Assembly (NCBI GenBank): GCA_013289985.1
Contig: JABCYW010000003.1
Location: forward strand, 1-64,000
DNA: 64,000 bases
Reading direction: 5' to 3'
Origin: Betaproteobacteria bacterium
Lineage (GTDB): Bacteria > Pseudomonadota > Gammaproteobacteria > Burkholderiales > Burkholderiaceae_C
Each line of letters opens with the position of its first letter. The first letter of the stretch is position 1. Below are positions 26,997 through 34,808 of this stretch, one piece after another. The position numbers and the translations under genes were made by a program. The notes under the pieces were generated by a model. It saw nothing but the letters and a program-made list of their open reading frames with translations. It had not been told where the DNA came from and made no database searches.

Positions 26997-27748
26997 CCGA
27001 TCATCCCCCCGTTGACCGAGATCACCTGGCGCGTGATGTACGCCGCCTCGGGCCGGAGCAGGAAGGCGACCAGAGCGGCGACCTCGTCGGGGGTTCCCAT
27101 GCGGCGCAACGGGATGATCTTCATCGCTTCCTCCAGCACCTCGGGCGCCACCATCTCGGTGTCGATCAGCCCCGGTGCCACGCAATTGACGGTGATGGCT
27201 CTCTTGGCGAGCTCGACGGCCAGCGACTTCGTCGCCGCGATCACGCCCGCCTTGGCGGCACTGTAGTTGGTCTGCCCGCGGTTGCCCATCAGCGCCGACA
27301 CCGAGGCCAGCGTGACGATGCGGCCCGGCTTGCGGCGCCGGACCATCGGCATGACGACGGGGTTGAGCACGTTGAAGAAGCCGTCGAGGTTGGTGTGGAT
27401 GACGGCGTCCCACTCCTCGCCGCTCATCGCCGGGAACGCGTTGTCGCGCGCGATGCCGGCGTTGCAGATGACGCCGTAGTAGGCGCCGTGGGCCTCGATG
27501 TCGGCCAGCAGCGCGGCCGACGCGGCGGCGCGATCGGCCACGTCGAAGGCCAGCACGCGGGCCGACACGCCCAGCGAGCGCGCCTCGCCGGCCACCGCGT
27601 CCGCCTGGTCCACGCCCGTGCGGCAATGCACCACCACGTCGTGGCCGTCACGCGCCACCGCGAGCGCGATCGCGCGCCCGATGCCGCGGCTCGCGCCGGT
27701 GACCAGCACCGTCCCGCGTCCGGCCGCTTCCTTGTTCGTCTCGGTCAT
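26993..27748 (-). CDS. 3-oxoacyl-ACP reductase (ApeQ-like, FabG-type)
   Basis: NADPH-dependent short-chain dehydrogenase of 251 residues that reduces the beta-keto group of the growing polyene. The cofactor motif is LVTGASRGIGRAIAL; NAG is in VICNAGIA. The catalytic Ser is in VTLASVSALMG and the YxxxK pair in QTNYSAAKAGV. It is coupled to both neighbours by ATGA overlaps. Confidence 0.94.
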   Translation of the reverse strand: MTETNKEAAGRGTVLVTGASRGIGRAIALAVARDGHDVVVHCRTGVDQADAVAGEARSLGVSARVLAFDVADRAAASAALLADIEAHGAYYGVICNAGIARDNAFPAMSGEEWDAVIHTNLDGFFNVLNPVVMPMVRRRKPGRIVTLASVSALMGNRGQTNYSAAKAGVIAATKSLAVELAKRAITVNCVAPGLIDTEMVAPEVLEEAMKIIPLRRMGTPDEVAALVAFLLRPEAAYITRQVISVNGGMIG

Positions 27749-28227
27749 CTTCCTTCCTCCGGAGCGCTCTGCGACGCTCCTTGCCCTGTGTCTTCCGGCG
27801 GCTCGAACACGCTCAGCCGCCCGCTGGCCAGCACGCGGCCGTCCTGCTCGATGCGGCAGTCGAACATGCCCAGCCCGTTCTCGCCCAGCAGCTCGCATTG
27901 CGCGTGCACGAGCAGGTCGGCGCCCGCCTCGAACAGCGGCACCGCGGCCTCGTAGCGGCGGCTGCCCAGCAGGAAGCCGATTCTCGGCGATCCGCCGCCA
28001 TCGCGGGCAAGCGCGCCCGACCAGGCCGCGATGGCCTGCGCCATGTACTCGATGCCCACCCACGCCGGCACGCCCTCCGGCGTGGTGAACAGGCCCTGCG
28101 CCGGCACGCGCACGCGCGCCACGATGGACTCGCCGTCGTGGCGTTCCACCGACGCCAGCAGGCTCATGCCGCCGCGGTGCGGCACCCAGGCGTCCATCTC
28201 GTGCGGAGGCTCAAGGTCGTCGGTCAT
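27745..28227 (-). CDS. hotdog-fold 3-hydroxyacyl-ACP dehydratase (ApeP-like)
   Basis: Dehydratase of 160 residues that makes the polyene double bonds. A catalytic His lies in VPHRGGMSLLASV, and GIEYMAQAIAAWSG forms the central hotdog helix with an acidic residue. It is one of two dehydratase modules in the cluster, the other being fused to the ligase at 38082-39932. It overlaps the ketosynthase stop and the ketoreductase start by 4 bases each. Confidence 0.87.
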   Translation of the reverse strand: MTDDLEPPHEMDAWVPHRGGMSLLASVERHDGESIVARVRVPAQGLFTTPEGVPAWVGIEYMAQAIAAWSGALARDGGGSPRIGFLLGSRRYEAAVPLFEAGADLLVHAQCELLGENGLGMFDCRIEQDGRVLASGRLSVFEPPEDTGQGASQSAPEEGR

Positions 28228-29405
28228 GATTGCGCAAACAGCAACGCGGCGTTGCTGCCTCCGAAGGCGAAGGAGTTGCTCAGCACGTGGCGCACCGGGC
28301 GCCCGAGCGCCATGCCCGGCACCACGGGCCGCAGCGCCGGCAAGGCGGGATCGACGACGCCGTCCCACCAGTGCACCGGCAGCCGCCCCGTCGGGTTGTC
28401 CACCAGCGTGTGCCAGGCGAACGCGGCCTCGATGGCGCCGGCCGCGGCCAGCGCGTGGCCGGTGAGCGGCTTGGTGGAGCTCACGGCCACGTCGGGCCCG
28501 AGCACGCGGTGCACCGCGAGGCTTTCCATCGCGTCGTTCTGCTCGGTGGCGGTGCCGTGCAGGTTCACGTAGTCGATGTCCGCGGCGGCGACGCCGGCAC
28601 GCGCCAGCGCGCGCCGCATCGCCTCGGCGGCGCCGCGGCCGCCGGGTTCCGGCGCGGACATGTGGTGCGCGTCGGCGCTCTCGCCCCAGCCGGCCAGGCG
28701 CACGGGGCCCGCGTCGCGGCCCATCAGGAACAGCGCCGCGCCCTCGCCGATGTTGATGCCGCGGCGATTCGCCGACAGCGGATTGCAGCGCTCGGCCGAT
28801 ACCGCGTCGAGCGCCGAGAAGCCGGCGATCGTGAAGGCCGACAAGGCGTCGCCGCCGCCCGCCACCACCGCGTCGGCCAGGCCCGAACGCAGCAGCCGCG
28901 CGCCCGTGGCGATCGCCTTGGCGCCCGACGAGCAGGCCGTCGAGATCACGTAGGCCGGGCCGCTCGTGCCCAGCTGCTGCGCCACGCACTGGGCGGCGTT
29001 GCCCATCTCCTGCAGCGCGTAGTCGTAGCCGTGCGGCCAGCCGAAGCCCGCGTGCACCTGGCGCACGGCCGTGACGCCCTCGTCCAGCCCCGCGGTGCTC
29101 ACGCCCAGCACGACGGCCACGCGCTGCGGCCCGAAGCGGTCGACGGCGACCTGGATGCACGCGCGCAGCGGCGCCAGCGCGGCCAGCAGCAAGGCGTTGT
29201 TGCGGCTGCGCTGGCGGGACGGCACGCCTTCGAGCGATGGCAGCGGCGTGCCGACGGCGCCCAGGTGCAGCACGCGGCCCGGCGTGTGCAGGTCGGTGGG
29301 CGCGACGCCGCCGGGAGCGCCGGCCCACAGCCCGGCGCGGATCGCCTCGGGCGTGTCGCCCAGCGCGCAGACGCAGGACTGGGCCTGCAGGAAGACCGCG
29401 GCCAT
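28224..29405 (-). CDS. second beta-ketoacyl-ACP synthase (ApeR-like)
   Basis: Ketosynthase of 393 residues with a complete triad: Cys in ISTACSSGAKA, His in VNLHGTATEQND and His in LTGHALAAAGAIE. It also has the C-terminal NSFAFGGSNAALL. The ATG at 29405 fits; the frame runs on to 29924 without coding potential. It may handle the first condensation or priming step, an inference from similar clusters that is not visible in the sequence. Confidence 0.9.
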   Translation of the reverse strand: MAAVFLQAQSCVCALGDTPEAIRAGLWAGAPGGVAPTDLHTPGRVLHLGAVGTPLPSLEGVPSRQRSRNNALLLAALAPLRACIQVAVDRFGPQRVAVVLGVSTAGLDEGVTAVRQVHAGFGWPHGYDYALQEMGNAAQCVAQQLGTSGPAYVISTACSSGAKAIATGARLLRSGLADAVVAGGGDALSAFTIAGFSALDAVSAERCNPLSANRRGINIGEGAALFLMGRDAGPVRLAGWGESADAHHMSAPEPGGRGAAEAMRRALARAGVAAADIDYVNLHGTATEQNDAMESLAVHRVLGPDVAVSSTKPLTGHALAAAGAIEAAFAWHTLVDNPTGRLPVHWWDGVVDPALPALRPVVPGMALGRPVRHVLSNSFAFGGSNAALLFAQS

Positions 29406-29410
29406 GGCGG

Positions 29411-29971
29411 TCAGTCCGAGAACTGGGCGTCGCCGCCGAGGTCGATCGACTCGATCCGCAGCTTGAAGTGCTCGCGCCGCTGCTCGATCTCCACGATGTG
29501 CGGACCGAGGCGACGCACCACGGTCACGACCTCGCCGTCCTGCGTCAGCGTGCGCGCGTCGCCGCTGTCGGCCAGCGCCCAGCCGGCAGGCAGCGCGGCC
29601 TGGATCGCCGGGATGGGCCACAGGGCCAGTTGCAGGTCGCTCAGGATGCGCGTGCCCGACACGGCCGCCGGCCACCACGAGGCCTTGTCCTCCTTCAGCG
29701 TCCTGCCGTCCCAGTCGAGACGCGCGGCGAGCTGGCCCATCGCGAGCACGCCCAGCTGCACGCGGTGCGCGTCGGCCTCCAGCAGCACGTCGAGCTGCTG
29801 GTCGTGGCCGGGCGCCTGCAGCGTCAGGTGCTGCTGCTGGTTCAGCGAACGCCCCAGGGCCGATGGGGCGAGCTGCAGCTGTGGCATCTCGCGCGAGGGC
29901 ACCGGCGCGGGCGCAGTCGCGCACCCCGCGAGCGTGGCCGCGAGCGCGGCGGCGGCGATCAGGCGCTGCAT
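29411..29971 (-). CDS. DUF3261-type lipoprotein
   Basis: Lipoprotein of 186 residues. The signal peptide MQRLIAAAALAATLAGCATA ends in a lipobox (LAGC, lipidated Cys at about 17). The mature domain has the LTLQAPGHDQQLDVLLEAD and HFKLRIESIDL regions seen in DUF3261 proteins of aryl polyene clusters. Its role is probably in delivery or anchoring of the pigment lipid at the outer membrane. It overlaps the flavoprotein gene by 13 bases. Confidence 0.82.
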   Translation of the reverse strand: MQRLIAAAALAATLAGCATAPAPVPSREMPQLQLAPSALGRSLNQQQHLTLQAPGHDQQLDVLLEADAHRVQLGVLAMGQLAARLDWDGRTLKEDKASWWPAAVSGTRILSDLQLALWPIPAIQAALPAGWALADSGDARTLTQDGEVVTVVRRLGPHIVEIEQRREHFKLRIESIDLGGDAQFSD

Positions 29972-31191
29972 AGTTCCTCCAGCACGCCCAGGCGGCGCTT
30001 GGCCTGCGCCACGTACGGGTTCTTCTGGTCCCACGCGTAGCCCGCGAGGATGGCCGCGATCATGCGGCGGATGTCGGGCGTGTGGCGTTCGTGGAAGATG
30101 ATCTTCTGGAAGCCGCCGGCGTACCACGCGTCGACAAAGGCGCGGAAGGTGTCGACGCCCGACTTCAGCGGCACCGCGTAGTCGGCCTGCCAGTCCACCG
30201 CCTCGCCCGCGAACTCGCGCGCGAGGCATTGCGTGGCGAGCGACGCCGACTTGAAGGCGATGGTGACGCCGCTGGAGAACACCGGGTCGAGGAACTCGCC
30301 CGCGTTGCCCAGCAGCGCGAAGCCCTTGCCCCACAGCGACTTCACGTTGGCCGAGTAGCCCACGATCTGGCGCGCGGGCGTGTCCCACACCGCGTCCTTC
30401 AGCAGCGTGGACAGGCCCGGATCCTCGGCGACCATGGCGCGCAGGCGCTCGGTCTCGGTGCCCGCGTACTGCGCGAGGAAGACCTGCTCGGCGACGACGC
30501 CGATCGAGCAGCGGCCGTCGGAGAACGGGATCGTCCAGAACCACACGTCGGGACGCCGCGGGTGCACCGTCACGCGGATCTTCTGGCGGTCGAACGGGCC
30601 GCCCTGCGGGATGTTGTCGGACACGTGCGTGAAGATGGCGCCGCGCACCGGGAAGTTGGACGGCGTCTCCAGCTTGAGCAGCCGCGGCAGCGTGCGGCCG
30701 AAGCCGCTGGCGTCCAGCACGAAGCGCGCCTCGATCTGGAGGTCGTTGCCCTCGGCGTCGCGGGCCGAGACCCGCGGCCGCTCGCCCTCGAGGTCGACCG
30801 CGGTCACCTCGTGGCGGTAGCGGATCTCCGCGCCCTGGCGCGCCGCGGCGTCGGCCAGCACCTTGTCGAAGGTGGCGCGCTGCACCTGGTAGGTGGTGCC
30901 CCAGCCCTCGGAGAACTTGTCGCGGAAGTCGAAGTCGGTGTACTTGTCGCCCCATGCGAACGCGGCGCCGTTCTTGAACTGGAAGCCGGCCTCCACCACG
31001 TCCTGCAGCATGCCCGCGGCCTGGATGTACTCCATGCTCTGCGGCAGCAGGCTCTCGCCGATGGAGAAGCGCGGGAACTGCTCGCGCTCGAGCACGAGCA
31101 CGCGACGGCCTTGCTGGCGCAGGAAGGCGGCGGCGACCGAACCGGCCGGGCCGGCGCCGACGATGAGGACGTCTGTGGTTTCGAGAGTCAT
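29959..31191 (-). CDS. FAD-dependent oxidoreductase with flavin-halogenase signatures
   Basis: Flavoprotein of 410 residues. The N-terminal dinucleotide-binding motif is VLIVGAGPAGSVAAAFLRQQ, followed by RFSIGESLLP. It contains WFWTIP, which fits the WxWxIP halogenase signature, and FLDPVFSSG, which fits the F-x-x-P-x-x-S-x-G halogenase motif. A Lys lies in QFKNGAAFAWG at the region of the halogenase Lys. It therefore belongs to the halogenase/geranylgeranyl-reductase-like group. In the cluster it could halogenate or otherwise oxidise the aryl polyene. Activity is inferred only. Confidence 0.88.
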   Translation of the reverse strand: MTLETTDVLIVGAGPAGSVAAAFLRQQGRRVLVLEREQFPRFSIGESLLPQSMEYIQAAGMLQDVVEAGFQFKNGAAFAWGDKYTDFDFRDKFSEGWGTTYQVQRATFDKVLADAAARQGAEIRYRHEVTAVDLEGERPRVSARDAEGNDLQIEARFVLDASGFGRTLPRLLKLETPSNFPVRGAIFTHVSDNIPQGGPFDRQKIRVTVHPRRPDVWFWTIPFSDGRCSIGVVAEQVFLAQYAGTETERLRAMVAEDPGLSTLLKDAVWDTPARQIVGYSANVKSLWGKGFALLGNAGEFLDPVFSSGVTIAFKSASLATQCLAREFAGEAVDWQADYAVPLKSGVDTFRAFVDAWYAGGFQKIIFHERHTPDIRRMIAAILAGYAWDQKNPYVAQAKRRLGVLEELCSA

Positions 31192-33548
31192 GGTGCTTTC
31201 TGGAGAGAGGGCCGGTACAGGGGCGTGACGAGCCAGACGATGAGGATGCCGAAGAGAAGCGTCAAGCCGAAGGCGTGCAGCGCCGGCGTGCTCGACAGCG
31301 CGAGCAGCCCGAACGACAGCCAGGTGCTGGCGGCGCCCAGCACCACCGACAGCCAGGCCGCGCCCGCGTCGGCATTCTCGCGTTCGAGCAGGAAGATGCC
31401 GTAGTCCACGCCGATGCCCAGCAGCAGCGCCAGCGCGAGCACGTTGAACAGCTGCAGCGGCTGGCCGCAGGCCGCCAGCAGCGCCAGCGTGCCGGCGGTG
31501 GCCAGCGCGGTGGGCAGCCAGGCGCGCCACGCGCGGCGGCCGTAGCGCCACGCGAGCGCCAGCAGCACCGCCGCGTGGCCGGCCACCAGCAACAGGCTCA
31601 TCAGGTGGCGGAAGCGGCCCAGCAGCGCGGACACCGACTGGACCTGGTCGACCCAGCGCACGCCGGGCAGGCCGTCGGCGCTGCGCGCGATGGCGGACGC
31701 CGCCGCGGGGTCGCGCACGCCGCGCAGCATCACCACGCTGGCGAAGCTCGTGCCATCGGCGGCGCGCGGCACGGCGCCGATCCACAGCGCGCGGCCGGCG
31801 TTGGCCGCGGGCGACGCGAGCCAGGCGTCCAGCGTCAGCGCGGGCGCGTCGAAGCGCGTGCGCTGCTGCGTCTCGCCCAGGACCCGGTTCACGCCGGCGA
31901 TCACGTCGTCCTCCACGCGCTGCGTCAGCGCCGCGTCGGCGGCCTGGCGCGAGCGCGAGGGCACCCAGTCGGACAGCGCGCGATAGCCGGCCAGCTCGCC
32001 GTCGCCCACGCGCGCGTCGAGCCGCGTCTTCAGCGCCTCCTCGCGCCGCAGCACGTCGTCCGCGCTGGTGCCGCGCACGACGAAGAACTGCGACGGGCTC
32101 GCCACGCCCAGCAGGCGGCCGATCTCGCGCTGCGCGTCCATCAGCACCGCCGGCGAGCCGCTCAACTGGCGCAGGTCGTCGTTGATGCGCAGCGACGCGA
32201 TGCCCGCGCCGCACGCGAGCGCGAGCGCCGCGTGCACGATCCACGTGCGGCGCGTGGCCGCGAAGCGCGGATAGCGCGCGAAGCTGGCGCGGATCCAGTC
32301 GGAGAAACGGGTGCGGCCCGGGCTGCCGCGATCGATCCAGGGGAACCAGACCACGGTCGTGACGAAGGTGCCGGCGATGCCCACCACCGAGAACAGCGCC
32401 ATCTGGCGCCGGCCCGGGAACGGCGGCAGGCCCAGCGCGACGTAGCCCAGCACGCTGGTGAGCAGCGCCAGAGCGAGGCCCGGCAGCAGCGTGGACATCA
32501 TGCGCAGCGGCGGCGCGTCGGGCGCGCCCTGGCGGCTGGCGAAGTAGTACAGGCCGTAATCCTCGGCGCAGCCCACCAGGCTGGCGCCGAACACGGTGGT
32601 CAGCAGGTTCACCTCGCCGAACACCCACGACGTCACCGACAGCGCCATCGCCACGCCCACAAGCAGCGACACGGCCATCAGCAGCCGCGGCCACAGCGAG
32701 CGGAACGCGAGCCAGGCCAGCACCAGCACGCCGGCGAGCGAGCCCCAGCCGATGGTGTTGGTCTCCAGGTGCGCGCGCGACGCGGCGTATTCGGCATGCA
32801 GCGGCACGCCGCCGGCGATCACCTTGACGCCCGGCACCGCGGACTCGGCGGCGGCCCGGCCGGCGGCGAGCGCGTCGGAGATCGGCGAATCGCCGCCCAG
32901 CGTGAACGCCGGGCCGGTGGTCTCGCGCAGCAGCACCGTCCATTCGAGGCCGCCGTCGCTCAGCGCCAGCTCGCCGTCGCGCGGCCGCGCCCGCGTGTCG
33001 CTCGCGCGCGCGAGCCACCATTGCGGCCACAGGCCCAGCGGGTCGGCGTTCCAATCGGCCAGGCGCAGGCCGCCGCCCGGTTGCGCGAGTGCCGCCAGCG
33101 CGCCCTGCACCAGCGCGCCCGGCGCGGCCTTCTCCAGCTGCGCGCGCTGCGCCGGCGTGAGCAGGCGGTCGCGATACGGCGCGTAGAACGCGAGCGAGTC
33201 GCGCAGCGTGTCGGCGCCGGCCAGCGCGCTCACCTTCAGCGGCGCGCACGCCGCGTCGACGGCGCGCTGCCACGCGCCGGCCGCCTTCCGCGCGGCCGCC
33301 CAGTCGGGCGCGCCGACCATCACCACGACCTGGCGCGTGACCTGGTCGGCCAGCTGGCGCGTGGCGCGGCCCACCTCGGGCGACTGCTCGTCGTGCGGCA
33401 GCAGCGCCATCACGTCGGTGCCGAAATGGCTGGCGCGCCAGAACGTCCATTGGTGCACGGCCACCACGAGGCAGCAGGCGAGCCACAGCCACGCCGCCAC
33501 CTGCCAGCGCAGCCGGCGCACGGGACGCGGCGCGTGGTTCCAGCTCAC
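31188..33548 (-). CDS. MMPL/RND-family exporter of the aryl polyene cluster
   Basis: Inner-membrane transporter of about 786 residues with the duplicated RND layout. There is an N-terminal helix (WQVAAWLWLACCLVVAV), a large periplasmic domain, five helices around GCAEDYGLYYF, a second periplasmic domain, and a last bundle including LLLGIGVDYGIFLLE. It probably moves the pigment lipid to the periplasm with the LolA-like protein. The start is a GTG at 33548 (VSWNHAPRP), the last start codon before repeat element B, so the native start could have been altered by that insertion. Confidence 0.9.
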   Translation of the reverse strand: MSWNHAPRPVRRLRWQVAAWLWLACCLVVAVHQWTFWRASHFGTDVMALLPHDEQSPEVGRATRQLADQVTRQVVVMVGAPDWAAARKAAGAWQRAVDAACAPLKVSALAGADTLRDSLAFYAPYRDRLLTPAQRAQLEKAAPGALVQGALAALAQPGGGLRLADWNADPLGLWPQWWLARASDTRARPRDGELALSDGGLEWTVLLRETTGPAFTLGGDSPISDALAAGRAAAESAVPGVKVIAGGVPLHAEYAASRAHLETNTIGWGSLAGVLVLAWLAFRSLWPRLLMAVSLLVGVAMALSVTSWVFGEVNLLTTVFGASLVGCAEDYGLYYFASRQGAPDAPPLRMMSTLLPGLALALLTSVLGYVALGLPPFPGRRQMALFSVVGIAGTFVTTVVWFPWIDRGSPGRTRFSDWIRASFARYPRFAATRRTWIVHAALALACGAGIASLRINDDLRQLSGSPAVLMDAQREIGRLLGVASPSQFFVVRGTSADDVLRREEALKTRLDARVGDGELAGYRALSDWVPSRSRQAADAALTQRVEDDVIAGVNRVLGETQQRTRFDAPALTLDAWLASPAANAGRALWIGAVPRAADGTSFASVVMLRGVRDPAAASAIARSADGLPGVRWVDQVQSVSALLGRFRHLMSLLLVAGHAAVLLALAWRYGRRAWRAWLPTALATAGTLALLAACGQPLQLFNVLALALLLGIGVDYGIFLLERENADAGAAWLSVVLGAASTWLSFGLLALSSTPALHAFGLTLLFGILIVWLVTPLYRPSLQKAP

Positions 33549-33587
33549 TTCCAGCTCCTCGCCGCTTCGCGCGAACCCAGGCAGGAA

Positions 33588-33748
33588 GGGGTCTGGCTCC
33601 GGCCCGACTCCGACGATCGCAGCGAAGAGGTCTCGGGCCGGTGCCTGACCCCGATCGCGTCGAGACCCTGGTTCACGGTCGGGGTCAGGCACCCGCCCGC
33701 AGCGTCGTCAGCCACACGGCGGCGCGAAACAGGCGGGAGCCAGACCCC
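33588..33748. repeat. nested inverted-repeat element B, inside the aryl polyene operon
   Basis: This has the same plan as element A at 3637. Arm 33588-33607 pairs with 33633-33652 (20 positions, 2 mismatches) and 33681-33697 pairs with 33732-33748 (17 positions, 2 mismatches). The inner arms 33640-33654 and 33679-33693 can instead pair perfectly over 15 bases. Cores are again GGGGTCTGGC (outer) and GGGGTCAGGC (inner), while the outer parts of the arms differ from element A. It lies 17 bases from the LolA stop and 39 bases from the MMPL start. Confidence 0.85.
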
Positions 33749-33765
33749 TCGGGCACCGATGAAGC

Positions 33766-34383
33766 TCATTTGAAGCGGGCCGCCTCGTCGGTGGACAGCG
33801 CCTCCGACGGCACCTGGCGCGAGAAGCGGATCTGCGTGGCATCGCCGCGCGCCTCCTCGATGCGCACCGTCTGCACATCGCGCTCGCCCGCCAGCGTGGC
33901 ACGCACGAGGAACTTCGCGAGGTTGGCGTCGCGCGGCGTGAGTGTCAGCGTCCACCCGGCGGCGCCCACCGGCTGCGCGACGATCGTGAACTTGTCGGCC
34001 AGCACGTCGACGTCGGCCGCCAGCAGCGAGAACACGAGCTCGTTGACCTGCCGGACGCCCTGCTCGGCCTGCGCGTCCACCAGGTCGGTGGCGCTGCCGT
34101 CGGCGTTGCGCGCGAACAGGCGCGTCCGCGTCACGACCAGCGTGCTCTCGAACGGCTGCTGCGTGTGCCACCACACGCCCTGCCCGCGCGCCACCACGAA
34201 CTCGCCCCTCGAGACCAGCGGGTTGCGGAAGCCCTTGAGCGTCTTGCTCTGCTCGAACTCGCCCTTGAGCACCGGCGCGATCTTCAGGCGCTCGCTCAGG
34301 AGCCTGGCGACATCGGGCGCGGGGGCCGCGAAGACCGGTGCAGCCCACAACGCGAACGCCATGAGGCGCATGAACTTCAGCAC
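33766..34383 (-). CDS. LolA-like outer-membrane lipoprotein carrier
   Basis: Periplasmic lipid-carrier fold of about 205 residues. A signal peptide (LKFMRLMAFALWAAPVFA) precedes VARLLSERLKIAPVLKGEFEQ and KTLKGFRNPLVSRGEFVVAR, which match LolA-type proteins. I chose the GTG at 34383, overlapping the thioesterase stop and preceded by a G-rich stretch; the ATG at 34371 is also possible. LolA homologues in aryl polyene clusters are thought to ferry the pigment lipid across the periplasm. Confidence 0.87.
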   Translation of the reverse strand: MLKFMRLMAFALWAAPVFAAPAPDVARLLSERLKIAPVLKGEFEQSKTLKGFRNPLVSRGEFVVARGQGVWWHTQQPFESTLVVTRTRLFARNADGSATDLVDAQAEQGVRQVNELVFSLLAADVDVLADKFTIVAQPVGAAGWTLTLTPRDANLAKFLVRATLAGERDVQTVRIEEARGDATQIRFSRQVPSEALSTDEAARFK

Positions 34384-34808
34384 GGCGACACCCCCAGGCG
34401 TTCCCACAGGATGCGCGGGCACACGTACTGCATCTCGCGCGTGGCCATGTCCACGGCCACCTGGATCGACGTCGCGGCGTTGACCTTGGCGCCGGTCGCG
34501 GCATCGCGGATGAGGTACTCGATCTTCAGGCGGTTCTCCCATTCGACGATCTCGGCACGCACGACCAGCGGCTGGTTGAACATCGCGGGGCGCACGTACT
34601 TGAGCCGCAGGTCGACGACGGGCCAGCCGTAGCCCGACTCGCGCATCCGCGTGTAGCCGTACCCGAACTTCTCCAGCAGCGCGCAACGCGCCAGCTCCAG
34701 GTACTTGACGTAGTGGCCGTGCCAGACGATGTCCATCGAGTCGATGTCGAAGAACGGCGGCACGACCTCGATCTCGTGCGACAGGTCGGGGTGCTTGGTC
34801 TCAGGCAT
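34377..34808 (-). CDS. acyl-CoA/ACP thioesterase (4HBT hotdog)
   Basis: Thioesterase of 143 residues with the 4-hydroxybenzoyl-CoA thioesterase signature FDIDSMDIVWHGHYVKYLE. The Asp of DIDSMD is the likely catalytic residue. In the cluster it could release the finished aryl polyene or edit mis-primed ACP. It overlaps the ammonia-lyase stop by 8 bases. Confidence 0.9.
   Translation of the reverse strand: MPETKHPDLSHEIEVVPPFFDIDSMDIVWHGHYVKYLELARCALLEKFGYGYTRMRESGYGWPVVDLRLKYVRPAMFNQPLVVRAEIVEWENRLKIEYLIRDAATGAKVNAATSIQVAVDMATREMQYVCPRILWERLGVSPC

Noticed and set aside
31275-33773. Plus-strand open frame of 832 codons opposite the MMPL gene
   Set aside because: Composition dominated by Arg, Gln, Ala and His, with no domain; the opposite strand has a well-formed transporter.
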